NCBI GenBank assembly: GCA_002964805.2 | Contig: PUDQ02000010.1 | Location: 496,001-560,000, forward strand | DNA length: 64,000 nt | Source of the DNA: Trametes villosa | Taxonomy: Eukaryota; Basidiomycota; Agaricomycetes; Polyporales; Polyporaceae | Reading direction: 5' to 3' | Shown here: piece after piece, positions 44,570-56,280 of the stretch | Numbering within the stretch: position 1 is the stretch's first letter | How the letters are laid out: each line of letters opens with the position of its first letter | Program-made: the position numbers and the translations under genes | The notes under the pieces: generated by a model | What the model was told of the DNA's origin: nothing | The model's database searches: none | What the model saw: only the letters and a program-made list of their open reading frames with translations

Positions 44570-45384
44570 ACACACCTAATCCCGAAAAATGTCCACGGAC
44601 GTCCCCTTGGCCCGATATGTTTGCCGGACGTTTGTGACAGGATGTCACACAGACGTCCGTTGATGGACGTCCGCCGGACCTCTGGCGGCCGTTGACGGAC
44701 GTCCGGAGTAAGTTCGCGCGAATTTATTGAAGAGGTTTTACATGTTATCAAAGCAAAAATACAAATTCAAATTGATGTCACTGGGCTGATCTTGCCTGAC
44801 AGTGACTCACCATGCACGCCGCACTGAGTCTCACAATGCTTATAGGCCTGATCAGTACTCTGAGCACTCAGCATTCGGGTAGTACTACACTACCCTTAGC
44901 ATTGCATAGACAAGAAGGTGTATGTCTTCAAATGTTGCATGCCACTAAGTACTACCCTCCTGAAAGAACCCCAGGTAGCAGTGGTCAACCCACCATGCTC
45001 AAGTCAACATAGTCTTTTTGAAGCTTGTACATTGAGCTAGCAACAATAATATGCTGCAGGTATTTGCTGCTGAATACATGTTCTTATGGCTGAATTGGTA
45101 TGCCCAAGGGTGACAGTTTTTAAGCTACATGTTCGAACTTTGCTCACAGACATTTTTTGTGCTTGTGAGGGTCCACAGCCTCACCCAAACGAAGTCGGCA
45201 ACCTCCGGAAGATAAGTCTGTGGAAAAAGGTTACATTTTCAGACGCTGGCCAGGACGTCCACAGACGTATCGGGAGAGTTGAACGTCCACCAAATGTCTC
45301 ATGGGGGTTGGCCAGACATATTCCTCACATCTTTGGGATGTCCATGACTGGTGTTCACAGGTCATTTTCCGGGATTGGGTGTGT
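44570..45384. mobile_element. Non-autonomous element with ~25-bp terminal inverted repeats
   Basis: The left end (ACACACCTAATCCCG, then AAAAATGTCC) and the reverse complement of the right end (ACACACCCAATCCCG, then GAAAATGACC) match at 22 of 25 positions. GGACGTCC-type motifs are repeated just inside both ends. No transposase ORF was found. Target duplication is unclear. Confidence 0.55.
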
Positions 45385-45744
45385 AGGATCACCGACACCC
45401 CAAATTGGGCAGGTGCTGGGCGCTTAGTATGTCCGAGTCCTTGTCACCACCGCACAACTTGGTTCATCTAGGGCTATACCCCTAATGCATCTCTCCGCTT
45501 ATTCTCAAGGTGATCAGGCCAGCAGCCCAATAGAGTGTTTTTGCAGTAGTGAAAAGTGGTGCACTCCAAGGAAAATTGGGGCCGCTCCTAATGTAAAGTA
45601 AATGTGAGAGCAACGGGTGTCTCATCTTATTAAGTGATGTCACGCGGAACACGAGGGAACGCGCTCCTTGCGCGCGCAGTTGTCCTCGACTCTTGCTGCG
45701 CGCACACCTCATCGCCCTCTACCTCTCGCTTGTCCATTATATGT

Positions 45745-46053
45745 ATGGACCTTACTGCACTGCTACTATGGCTTCTCCCCATCGCCCTCACTCCTGCCTT
45801 CCTCACCGGGCAAGCAGCATCAGCACTTACAGCCCTCGGCAACGGACACTCAAAGCTCGAGGCTGCTGCAGCTGCCTGCGAGGTCGAACATTGGCGTCGG
45901 TGGCAAGCAAAACGTGAACGCCCACACCTATCGATTGGCGGGTATAGGATCACCGAAGGCTTCATTCGGAACCTATCAGACCGGGAGGTTTTGTGGGCTT
46001 TTTGGTGCGTTCATGTAATATTTCCGTACCACTCAAGATACAGGGTGACCTAG
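45745..46053 (+). CDS. Hypothetical protein with N-terminal hydrophobic segment
   Basis: 102 residues from MDLTALLLWLLPIALTPAFL (signal peptide or membrane anchor), followed by an Ala-rich helix and a polar part (EHWRRWQAKRERPHLSIGGY) with SDREVLWAFW near the end. The frame is open upstream to an ATG at 45637. A following frame (GDLEMDRFTKDELLELPAA) also looks protein-like, so a second exon or a frameshift is possible. The family is unknown. Confidence 0.35.
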   Translation: MDLTALLLWLLPIALTPAFLTGQAASALTALGNGHSKLEAAAAACEVEHWRRWQAKRERPHLSIGGYRITEGFIRNLSDREVLWAFWCVHVIFPYHSRYRVT

Positions 46054-46184
46054 AAATGGATAGATTCACGAAGGACGAGCTGCTAGAGCTGCCAGCTGCC
46101 AGAGTACATCATCACCCCCAACCGCCATCGCTTGACTCAGCTCGACTCCGAACACCCGCTGGCCGCTGGAGGGACTTCACTTCG

Positions 46185-46235
46185 CGGCAGGTGCAACCAC
46201 CACGCCTATTAGGCCGCGCGCGGTTGCACCCGCCC
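46185..46235. repeat. Short inverted repeat
   Basis: GGTGCAACC and GGTTGCACC separated by about 30 bases form a hairpin; function unknown. Confidence 0.35.
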
Positions 46236-46313
46236 GTCCTCCATTACAAAGATGATTAAAGAGGTCTTCTAACCGCAGGTAAGTAACCCACAGTTAGAAA
46301 TTTCCGGCAAAGA

Positions 46314-46395
46314 AATTGGCGCAGCCGGGAATTGAACCCGCAGCCGCACTGCAGGCAGTACCGCGCCGTACCGTTAATCCACTGATCCTTGTAGT
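46314..46395 (-). repeat. tRNA-like / SINE-like sequence
   Basis: The minus strand contains a Pol III B-box-like GGGTTCAATTCCC and, ~45 nt upstream, an A-box-like GTGGATTAACGG. The 3' half can form a T-arm and ends GCGCCA, but no matching 5' acceptor strand or clear anticodon arm was found. It is more likely a tRNA-derived SINE head than a functional tRNA. Confidence 0.35.
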
Positions 46396-46399
46396 GGTA

Positions 46400-47357
46400 G
46401 GAAATCAGCAGCAATATGATTGGACTTTCTGGCTTTCCCCCGCCACAGGTGCGGCACCTAAGTGCTAGTCCGGCTCTAGCTGCACCTGCCACTGCGGATG
46501 CACCCGCGGCTGCCACTGCGGATGCACCTGCGGCTGCCCCCACACTTGCAGTTGCCCCCTCCCCGCCGCCGCGCGCGCCCCCCGCCCGTACCGCACGTCT
46601 CGCTCGCGCAGTGCAAACCCACCGCTCAGCGTGCACAATCAACCAGGCCGCCGCCCCCTCTCACCACGCCCCCTCCGCGCGCGCCCCCTGCCCGTACCGC
46701 ACGTTGATGACGCGTCCCCCTTCCTAGCCCTCACGCCAAGCTCCTACATCTGCGGTGGCTAGAACGAGCGCGGACGTGTTCGCCGAGTCTGCAGGGCGTC
46801 GGGACGGGAGCATATACACCATTCGACACCGCGACATCTGACTGAGCACCTAAGAATGCGCCGGCCTGCAACAGGCGGGACGAAGCGGCGCCCGTACAGC
46901 TCAAGAAAACACGATTACCCTCGACCCCGACGTCTGGTAGCGTGTACCAGGGGGTCAGCAGACGCGAGCAACCTCGCCCGCCGCCCGGGGCCACCAACGG
47001 AACCCTGCCCATGCGGTGAGCCCCAGAACCACGAGGCGGACAGAGAGTGCCCTGTCTGGCGGCGTCGGCCACCCGCTCGCAACTGCGAACAGTGTTCTGG
47101 CCCCCCCGGCAGGTCCTCAACCTGCGAACACGGACATCATGACAGACACGTCGACAGGGCGCGTTTCAGCTGCACGCGGAATCCCACCGACGCGCGCGTC
47201 CCATGCCGCGCCACGCCCACACCCCTGCCCGCTCGTACCGCTGTCCGAGACGCGTAGAATCTGGGCCTCCGCTAGATAGTGTGTGCACACGCCTCGCACG
47301 CCTGCATTCCGCCCCGCTCCTCTCTCCCTGCTCGTGCTGCCGCCGCCCGTGCTCATC
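46400..47357. other. GC-rich spacer with short tandem repeats
   Basis: Contains GCCACTGCGGATGCACC twice near 46480-46530 and CCCGTACCGCACGT twice (46586, 46692). No supported gene. Confidence 0.35.
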
Positions 47358-47899
47358 ATGCTTGCCCCGCATTCGCACCACACCGCCGCTATTGAAGAAC
47401 TACGAACCTTGTCTCGGGCGCCACCGCCGCGCCGCATCCTCTACGGACACGACGGCCTTGTCAACGGCGGTCTCGACGGAGGGTACATGGCGGGGCTTCG
47501 AGCCATGCAGCAGCGGTGCGGAGTGTTGATGAGGTACGTGTCTTGCTGCTACTGCACGGCTGCCGACATTTCTTCGCCGCAGGGATCGGAGGAGCGGGAC
47601 GCGGTGTTGAAGTCTCCAGATTACGAGCCAGGAGGTGAGCACTCGGGGCGCACGGTTTTGGTACGCACCTGGGTTTGCTCGTGGTACACTGACTGTTCCG
47701 TTCCACAGCCTCGGCGATATACTCCGCGTGGTCGTCGACATTGGACGACGTCCTGCGACGTGTGTCCCAAAACGCCGGTGCGTCGAGCAGGAAGCTCGAG
47801 ATCCACACGTTCGCGCGAAGGTACGCATTCGAGCTGCAGCCGCCGTGGGTGCATGGCGTGCGCGGAGCAGGGTCCGTCCTTCTAGTCGGCGGAGCATGA
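47358..47899 (+). CDS. Hypothetical protein, three-exon model
   Basis: Exons 47358-47537, 47583-47634 and 47709-47899 join in frame to 140 residues. They include RRILYGHDGLVNGGLDGGYM, SEERDAVLKSPDYEPGASAI, YSAWSSTLDDVLRRVSQNAG and a terminal YAFELQPPWVHGVRGAGSVL. Composition is protein-like in all three exons. The first donor (TAC|GTGTCT) is weak; the stronger GTACGT 3-6 nt upstream breaks the frame. No family is recognised. It may be a real small gene or the end of a decayed one. Confidence 0.42.
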
Positions 47900-49586
47900 G
47901 ACGGCAGCGGGACGGGAGATATCCCCCCAAGAGAGATAGTATGTACCTTCTACACAAATTGCGCACCCTCCTTGTTGACCTACCTGCAGGATACCAGCAA
48001 GCACCCGTTTGGCGTTGCGGGAGGAAGGGGCTCACATTGCGGGAGGTGACGCACTGTAGTAGTTGTAGATCGCGGTCTGCGGGCCGAGACGGGCGCACCG
48101 AGGCACGTCAATTGCATGCCTAGTGGTGTTGAGGGCAGTGCACACGGCGCGGGGAGAGCGGGCCAAGTGGCCTTGTAGCGCGAGGATGAATGGCCGCCGC
48201 GGGGGACGGCGCAGGAGGTGTGTTTGAGGCGCCGGTATCGAGGTGTACGTGCACAGAGGGGCTGCGGGGCATCCGTTTACGCCCTCACAGCACACCCTCG
48301 TCATCTTCTAGGACACGGCGAAACGTGGCGGTGGCCGGTGGCCAGATGAATGGCGGTGTCGGGTGTGCTGAAAAAAGCCACCCCGCGTCACTGCGCCTTT
48401 TCCGCGACGCGCATTGGGTCTGCTCGGAGGGCGTGTCTGAGGGCGTGTCCGCACGATGCGGATGTGAGTGCATCGCGCCTGAGTGCGCACGCGTGCGGCT
48501 GGGAGTACCTCGGGTAGTACATCGCTGTGCCTCGCGGACTCGTGCTTAACGTCTCCCGAGGGCACGGAAACATTGGGCAAGCCCCTTTATGCACCGAGCT
48601 GCGTTGTTTCGCGACGTGTGTGGGAGGAGTCCCCCAGGCACAGCCTAAGTTTGCAATTGAGTACGCTCGGAAGACGAACTCCAGGGAGATGCGTACCACA
48701 GATCGCCCGTCGGCGGTCGACCCGGAGTGCGAGGACTATATCCTACTTCCGAGCCCATGATTTGCTTCACAAACAATCCTTGCGGTGCCGGTGTGCTCGC
48801 TTGGCGTTGGATCCTTGTGCCTGGTGCACAGCAAGCGCATTCTGCACCCCGCCTGAGGGCGGAGCGACGCCTTGGCTTCGCCGACGAAGCTCTACTGATG
48901 AGCCCGCCGTGTTCCGCACCGTTGGCGGGACGAGTAATGCCGTGGCAGGCTAGTAAAGATGATTAAAAACACTCAGCGCGCGCCCCCGCAGAGATACGTA
49001 CTTCGCGGTTGGGGCCGAGTACAGCAGACATCACCTACTTCCCTAGCCGTACGAGTAGCCTCTGAAGGGAGTCCAGCGCTGCGGGATGTCGAATGGAGCG
49101 GTGTCATAGAGCCAGGGCGATGAGGAGTCCCGCACTAGAGTGGCAGGTCAAGCCGAGCAGGATGAACATGGACACCAAGGATGACACGCAGCAAAGGGGA
49201 GTAAAGCCGCGCAGAGGAGGACACAGGCGCGTGCAACCTTATCAGTCGGGATCAGCGCCCTCCCGATATGGAAGGGTGTTCCTCCGGCATTCAAATTACT
49301 CCTGCACCGGCAATCTGCAGCGCCACCCCCGCATCACAATTTCGCTTCACGTCATGCTGATCACCCTCGCGTCCAAGGGCATACAGACATGCACTCGCAC
49401 TGCACCGTAGAACTGTTCACATGTACTATATCACACCACAACTATACAGCTCTCTTGTCTTTACAGAGGCCACGCGATCATTCCAGTGGTAAGCTGCAAT
49501 TCGATAGCAGGACAACACATTCCAAAGAACATCACAAAACAAGCACGACTCTACTAATTGTACAAACGACTCGCGCGACCAGTTCG
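47900..49586. other. Spacer without a supported gene
   Basis: Mixed GC- and AT-rich DNA. AAAGATGATTAAA occurs here (48957) and at 46250, flanking this GC-rich block; significance unknown. Confidence 0.35.
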
Positions 49587-50057
49587 TTAGTTGCGACCAG
49601 GGATCTCGAGGACTCCCAGGGTGTTGCCCACCTGTGCCTGCATGTCCACCAGCATGAAGCTGCTGCGGGTCCAACCGTACTTGGTGATCATGATTTCCTG
49701 CGTTCTGCATACCGTTAACCGCGCCCGCCCTCTGTGAGCACATCTGCACTTACTGCGCGTATTCATAAGGCATCCACCGGCCTGCTTGCGGAGGCGACAA
49801 CTGCAGGCGCTCGTTGAGCCTGTCCACCGCGTTCACCCTGGGCATGAAGTCTATCGTACCGCCAGTGTTTGGGACCGGCAGAAATCCCAGAACGCACAGG
49901 GCCTATACAACAATATAAAACATCCCAATGAGCAGTACGAGAGGCTGAGAGGACATAGACGTACCTGGACGAAGTGGTTGAAGTCCACCCCGTATCCCGT
50001 CCACGGCGTGTCGTCCTCTCCATCAGCAATATGCACAAGTGTCTGGGCTGTCTTGGT
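49587..50057 (-). pseudogene. 5'-truncated orphan gene next to the Plavaka element
   Basis: Three exons (50057-49965, 49902-49754, 49704-49587) join in frame to 119 residues and a stop. They read LVHIADGEDDTPWTGYGVDF, ALCVLGFLPVPNTGGTIDFM, PRVNAVDRLNERLQLSPPQA, then ITKYGWTRSSFMLVDMQAQV. The most upstream exon begins at an acceptor (AAATACAG) and has no start codon. The 300 bp before it hold no exon, only transposon-side DNA. The gene has therefore lost its 5' part, or the missing exons are far away. The family is unrecognised. Confidence 0.5.
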
Positions 50058-50059
50058 CT

Positions 50060-53000
50060 GTATTTACAACCCAAAGAATGTCTTTAAGCTGTCTGGACCT
50101 TATAGGGCTGTCTTAGTCTGAGCGCTATTGGCTTGGCCATACAAGTAATTGTTCCTATTTTTCAGAGTTGTTCTGGCTGTAAAGAATTATAACCGATCCT
50201 TCAAACAGTGGTCTTGTCCGTCAGAGTGTATTCCTATTCTTTCAGGAGGTATTCTTTTTTGCAGATAAATGTCTTATGGTCTAGGTAGTTGTCTTTGACT
50301 TTAGGAATATTTCTTGCCATAAATACCCCCATAAAATAATACTAGGGATCATGGTACAAGCAGCTACAAATTCATTCCATGTGCATGATAATCTACAAAT
50401 TTGTTAACGTAAAAAGCATTGAAGGCATCAAGTGAATCTGTATGTAATAAATCATTAGGTATCTTCTCGCTCCCAGCATGACCAATCAAGTGCGCAGCAC
50501 GATAAATGAGGTGTATAGGTATCACAGCAAATTGTAAAGTACCATTTTCATTTTGCGCAGGCTCCACAATCCACATACCAGTGTCCTGGTCAGGCTGGTC
50601 ACCCACTGGGCGATAGCAGCTAACCAGGGCACACTGATGCCTGGATCTGGACTCTGTGCAAAATGAGAACAATAAATGAAGACGAACAACACCAAAATGA
50701 GTAAAACAAGGAATTGATTCTGTTTTATGAATATATGCACAGTCTCGCCTTGGTGGACCACCACGCCACACATCCACACAGCGGATGCGCTCGCGGACCA
50801 TTCCACTAAGGTTAGACTGCCCATTTGGAGCAAAGAAATGAACAACCAAAGAAGGGTAAACTGCAAAAGATAAAGGAAAGTACTCAATATCTGGCTCATA
50901 GATGTCAAGATAGTCATCTATCAGGTCACCCAAGCTAGGGCACCCAATATGAAGGGCAAGCCCTGCCACATCGCTGGGCATTCTGGGGACTACACAAATT
51001 TTTTAATCAAAATATCTTAAGCATATAAATAATGGGTGGACTTACCTTTGCGCTTGGCCATTAAGGCCGCAGTGTTGATTGAAGATCCACCTGCTTCTTC
51101 GTCATCGGAGTCCTCATCGCTGCTGCCACCAGTCTGGGCTGCGGCTGGAGGGGGAGAGGGTGCAGTGGGCTGGATATTGAGGGCGGAGAGGATGTCGTCA
51201 TAGCCAAGCAGTGGGCCATCGAGCATACCGCGAGCGGTGAAGTCGGCGTGCGCCGCAGCCAGCTTGTCCATCCGCTGGTTGGTGAGGAGCATCTGGCCAA
51301 GCGCTTGAAAGCGGCTAGAGCGGCGCCACGGCTTCTTGACCACCGTGATGTGCTTGGACTCAGTGATGGAAGAGCAGAGGCCGTTAGGCGCACCAAAGAG
51401 CTGGATGGAGCGGGGATAGTGGGCAAGGGCATGCTGACGTGGAAGGGAGAAGCCATCGATGCGGACACCAACTTCCTGGAAGATGGTACGTGCCTCGTGA
51501 AAACGCGCCAAAGCGTCTTCGATTTTGATGAGCTCGCGACCAGTGATGGCAGGCCTCCGGACAAGATAGCAGAAGTCCAAGAAAGCGCTGAGAGCAGCAA
51601 GCATCTTGGCTGGAATATATCCAGCAACAGCAGGCAAGAACACCTTAAACAATATTATATCAGACCCCATTTTAATTTAATCATATCACATACCTTCATG
51701 AGAGCCTTAGAATCATCACCAGTCCACTGCTTGAACCGGCGGCCATCTGGGAAGCGCCTCAGACCAGTGAAGGAAGGCACCACAGCCATTCTATAAGGAT
51801 CATGTCAGCATAAGGCAATACAGATATTAAAATAGTCAGTTATACCGCCGGTCAATGTCAGCCATAATTACTGCAGCTCCAGCAGTACCATGCACGCTGA
51901 CGAGGTACTTCTCCACCCAGGTAACCAAGTAATCCTTGAAGGTTCCCTTGATTACCTGGTGAAGCAAGTCAGGGGAGAGTAGCTCGTGGATATTTGCACG
52001 AGGGAATGATGTGGTGAAAGGCTGTTTAACAAGTCAGACATATAGCAAAGAATAAAATATTCCACTCACCTCTAGCCCAGGTACGACCCCATAGTCATCC
52101 CACAAGACTTTGTCAGAAAACGCCTCCTTAAGAGCCCTTGTGTGCTCATGGGAGCGTGGGACGCCTGGGCCATCCAAGTCTGATTTGTTGGCAGTGCATC
52201 TAGAATAGGGCAAATATTTTAGTAAGGCTTGAAGGAATTGATATAGGACTTACTTGGGACACCAGCCCTGGACTACACAGGCCAGCAGTGTCTGTTCTGG
52301 ATAGTCCTCGATGTAGGGACCTAGACCATAGATGACACGGCGGTAGTGGCCATCAGCACATAGCATCACCTGCGGCTCCCTCATCCCTGGTAGGGTTGAC
52401 AGAAGGATGTGCCGCAAGGAGTCATGGAAGAGCTGGCGACGGAATTGACGGAACTGTGCATCGTTCTTGTATTCCCGATCGGCTAGAACATGTCAGAGAA
52501 ATGATCTAGATAATAGATGCAAACATACTTTTAGGGATGGCTAGAAACCCTAGCACAGACACCCCCTCCTGGTGCGCACAACGGAGATTATTGTGCATCA
52601 TACCGTTCGAGATGTAGAGGGGCCAGTAGTCGTTCTGGCCTGAGGCGACTGAGACCGTAGTGATGATAGGGCAGAAGGAAGCCCCATGGGTGGCTGGATC
52701 CTCAGCAATGATGTCCTAAACAAGCAGTCAGACAACTATATCAATCAGCATAAGAGAATACTCTACTGCCTGACGCCAACACCAGTCACTAGACATGAAG
52801 TCTCCAAAGACTCGCTCGCCGCGCCTGTTGTGGACCCTCTTAGGGGTGTAGTCCATCTTACCCTTGTGGTCAGGGTTGCTGATCTGCTGCCTTAGAACAC
52901 GGTCCGGACAGCGGTACCACACGATGAACTCCTGGTTCATCCATCGAGGCACATCCTCCTCACGCTCGGGTCGTGGACCGTTGTACGTGACTGAGAATGA

Positions 53001-53790
53001 CCACCAAGCGACAGCACCATGCTCCACAGAGTCAATGGTCTCGTAGAGATCATCAGCGTCGGCGAAGGGAGCGTCCGCACCATGCTGCTGATAGAGGGCA
53101 GCAAGGATCTGCATCAGCGTGTCGATCCCTCCACCAGACATCTGCTGATCACGGAAAAGGAAGCACCCAAACGTGTACTGAGCACGGCTATCGAAGGGGT
53201 AGTAGTCACCTGGCGGCCGACTCTCACAAGGAGGCGGAGGCGTCCCCGTAGGAAGTGGGTGGCCTTGGGGATCACAGGGTACACCTACGTAGACATACTA
53301 CTAAGCAACAGGGATGACAACGACGACGGCGGCGAGCACACATACCAGTAAGGTGAGGATGGGTTTCTGTATACCCACCGCCCGGATGGTACTGCACTGG
53401 CAGAGGAGTAGCGTGATCCTCAGACTCGGAGGCTTCTAGTACAAACAGCCGCATTAACGGACACGTAGACAACGTCGAACACGTATAGTACTACCTGGCA
53501 AACTCCCATGCCTGCTAGGTTCGTCATCGGGAGGGGTAGGTGAACGTCGAGAGCTACTAGCAACCGGCACCCTAGGATCGTGACGTTGAGCCTGACGTGC
53601 CCTCCCCGGCGGGACGAAGTGTAGCTGCTCGATGTGGGAGGCAAGCCCCTTGTGGGTGACGAAGCTACGGTTACACCCGACGACAGTACAGGGGATGCGG
53701 TGCGAAACACCTCGCGGTGGACGATGACGCATGGCGAGGGGTGTCTATCTAGGGTCTGTGTTACTAACTACAATCGAGGCTGACGGCCAG
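50060..53790 (-). mobile_element. Plavaka-type DNA transposon (limits approximate)
   Basis: Element containing the intact transposase at 50364-53732. Outer limits were not fixed: terminal repeats were not recognised. Near the 3' side, GGGCTGTCTTGGTCTG (50045) and GGGCTGTCTTAGTCTG (50107) form a direct repeat. Confidence 0.6.
50364..53732 (-). CDS. Plavaka transposase, intact
   Basis: Ten exons: 53732-53495, 53435-53346, 53284-52767, 52715-52529, 52482-52254, 52199-52070, 52021-51846, 51790-51694, 51643-51046 and 50989-50364. They total 2889 nt and 962 residues with no internal stop. The N-terminus has a C2H2 finger (IPCTVVGCNRSFVTHKGLAS, then HIEQLH). Downstream are Plavaka-typical blocks: YYPFDSRAQYTFGCFLF, DYWPLYISNGMMHNN, YPEQTLLACVVQGWCPKC, LLSPDLLHQVIKGTFKDYLV, FDG-like FLPAVAGYIPAKM, LFGAPNGLCSSITESKH and MLLTNQRMDKLAAAHADF. 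These are seen in transposon proteins widespread in Agaricomycetes. An open frame through ten exons suggests recent or current activity. Confidence 0.85.
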
Positions 53791-54852
53791 GTACTACTTA
53801 CATGGACGGGCAGGTGGATGCAAAAGGTGGTGACGGGTGCGATCAAGCGCCGGTGACGCGAAGACGGCGAGGCGGGGCGTGGTGAAGCAATCACGGGGAG
53901 AGACGACGAACAGCGGCGGCAGCGAGCGCAGACACGACTGGGCTGGGCTAGATCTTATCAGGCGCCGGCGACGTAAGCGCAGTGCGCAACGAGGGCGGCG
54001 GGACGGGCGAGGGCGGCGGGACGCAACAAGGAGAGCCAATGCTCCGATAAGTGAAGTGTGGCGCGGCGAGCGCGGGCAGCAGCGAGTGTCTTCGGGATGC
54101 TAGTGTTGTTGCTCAAACACCGTGGAGGAACACGATGGCGAGGGTCCGATCGGGCGCTGGTAGCGTGAACACAACACGACGAGTGCAGGGAGAGGCGACA
54201 GTCAGTGTGAGATGAGTGCTTCGATCAGCGTGGGCGTGACGTGGCAAGCGCGGAGCGAGTGTTGTCGGGTCGTGATGCTTGTGCAGCAGTGGCACCAGCT
54301 GAGTAGCGGGAAAGCGGCGGAAGCGCAGCACAACTTGATGGAAGTAGGTGGAATCCGGCGAAGACGTACGTGGAGGAGTCGGGTTGATTGCCAACAGGGC
54401 GATGGGCGACGGATGGAGGGGTATGGGACGTGGACGCGCACAGGACTGGCTAAGTGCGGTCGAGGCGAGTGAGGTAGAGCGAGTGCGGGAGAGGGGACAG
54501 GGAGCTGGGAGACTCGGACACTGGCGGCGCGAGAGCGATGGGACAAGCACAGCGCGAGAGGGGAGAGGGGGAGGCGACAGCGGCGAGGCGCGAGCACAGC
54601 GGGAAAATGGTCAGCTAGGTCGAGGCACACAGGAGAGGGAAGGGACGTACGTGGTGAGGGAGACGGCGTGTGAGTATGCAGAGCGCGGGCCGACGTGCGC
54701 GGGTGGTTGAGAAGTACAAGTAGGCACAGAGCACGGCGTAGGCGAGGGCAGGATTGAAGGGATTGAGGGCGGAGGCGACGGGAGAGAGGGAGGCGACGGG
54801 AGAGGGCGGAGGCGACGGGCAGCGGGCGAGGGCGGAGGCAACGGGCGAGGGT
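53733..54852. other. GC-rich low-complexity spacer
   Basis: Purine-biased, rich in GGCGACGGGAGAG-like units. Open frames on both strands have Arg/Ser/Pro-only composition and are not credible genes. Confidence 0.4.
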
Positions 54853-55370
54853 AAGGCTGCACATAGGTTCAGGTCACTGCATAGGTCGACCTGATCTGAC
54901 CCGCAAATTGACCTGTAGGTTCAGGTCAACTAGGTTCAGGTACCTAGATGGCAGATCAACTCCAGCTCTGGATCAAGGCTTGTGATCCAGTTAATTGACC
55001 TACATGATCTGTTTGTAGGATACATTCACTCACTTGACCTCAAATGAAGGTGCAAAATCGTAATATCTGGCCTCAAAAATTGTAAATCTCAAGGCATGTG
55101 GGTTGGTGGTATGCACCCAAGCTATATGTAGACCTCATTGTACTGTCATAATGTGTTTAGACATTGTATGAGACTTATTATGACCCGAACTTGGTACAGC
55201 ATACACAACACAGACCATGTATAGGTCGACCTGTAGGTACTAGGTATAGATCACTAGGTCACAGGTACCTAAAAGGCAGATCAACCCCAGTTCCAGATCA
55301 TAGCTCATGATCTCCCATTACCTATAGGTACAGATCCAGATCACCTACGGATCGACCTATGTGCAGCCTT
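54853..55370. mobile_element. MITE with 16-bp terminal inverted repeats
   Basis: 518 bp bounded by AAGGCTGCACATAGGT and its exact reverse complement. The palindrome TAGGTCGACCT and TAGGTTCAGGTCA-type motifs are repeated subterminally on both sides. The flanks read GGCGAGGG on the left and GGCGAGGA on the right, an 8-bp duplication with one difference if the element begins one base earlier. This size fits a hAT-type target duplication. No ORF. Confidence 0.7.
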
Positions 55371-56280
55371 GGCGAGGAGTCGCGTTGAGGGGCGGTAGCG
55401 GTGATCGCAGCGGTAGGCGGGTGCGCGGGCAGGGCGGGGAAAGCAGATTCTGCGAGGGGACGGGCAAGGAGAGCACGACGGCAGCTCTGTGTTGATCTGT
55501 GCAGTGTGTAGTGGTGGGAGAGGGGAGCAAGGTTAGCAAGGATACAACTGACGAGATTATGGTACTGACCTTGCCCTGTGTCCTCAATATCCACCTAGCA
55601 GCGTTGCCGACAATGAGAGGGGGCGTTGAGGAGAGCAGAAGCGGATGCTGAGGTGGGGGCTGGGCAAGCACAGATGGGGGCAGGAGGAGAGCGAGCCTGA
55701 ATTGCCCGAGTCAGCGTGGCATCGACCGCGCGATTGATTACTCACCAATTGTGTTGATAACGGAGGCTGTAGGCGGAGCCCGGGCTTCCAGGTGCACTCA
55801 CAGATGGCGGGTACGGAGGGAGCACCTCGTAGGAGCCTCTCGCCCTTGAGGTTCAGAATCGCGAGCCGGATGTTGATGTGCTCACCGACGGTCGGCAGGA
55901 GGATTGGAGAGTGACAGACAAGTGTTCAGAGGGGCGTAAAGGAACTTGGGGCTACGGTGTCGCTGGCAAGGAGGGAGATATGCGGGGGAGAAGCTCGCGA
56001 AGCTGAGCAGCGTGGGATGGGTGAGGAGGATGAGGTTCACCGGCGGCAGGGTCACGTGGCCAATCCCGGCGGTGAGAGAGTGCTCGTCTCCTCTGCTTGC
56101 CCTGTTCTGCTTCGTCACTCGCTCGCTCCTGGCTATTCCCCCTCTCTGTGTCCTCCTCTCTGCCAGTGTCCTCTTAGCAACCAGCCGACACGCCCTCAGC
56201 CTCTCTCAGCACCTCCGCAATGCAAACACGCGCCCAGAATCACAATGCCCACCCCGGCCTTGCCGACCTCTCCTTCAACA
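55371..56280. other. Spacer continuing the low-complexity block
   Basis: Resumes the composition seen left of the MITE (ggcgaggag), consistent with an insertion into this block. No supported gene. Confidence 0.35.

Noticed and set aside
46314..46395. A functional tRNA gene on the minus strand
   Set aside because: The B-box is good, but no 5' acceptor strand pairs with CTGCGCC and no anticodon stem was found; kept only as SINE-like.
50364..53732. A cellular zinc-finger protein
   Set aside because: The C2H2 finger is only the N-terminus of a protein whose remaining blocks match the Plavaka transposase type.
54202..54864. A 220-codon minus-strand open frame
   Set aside because: Almost entirely Arg/Ser/Leu/Pro from a purine-rich tandem block; not protein-like.
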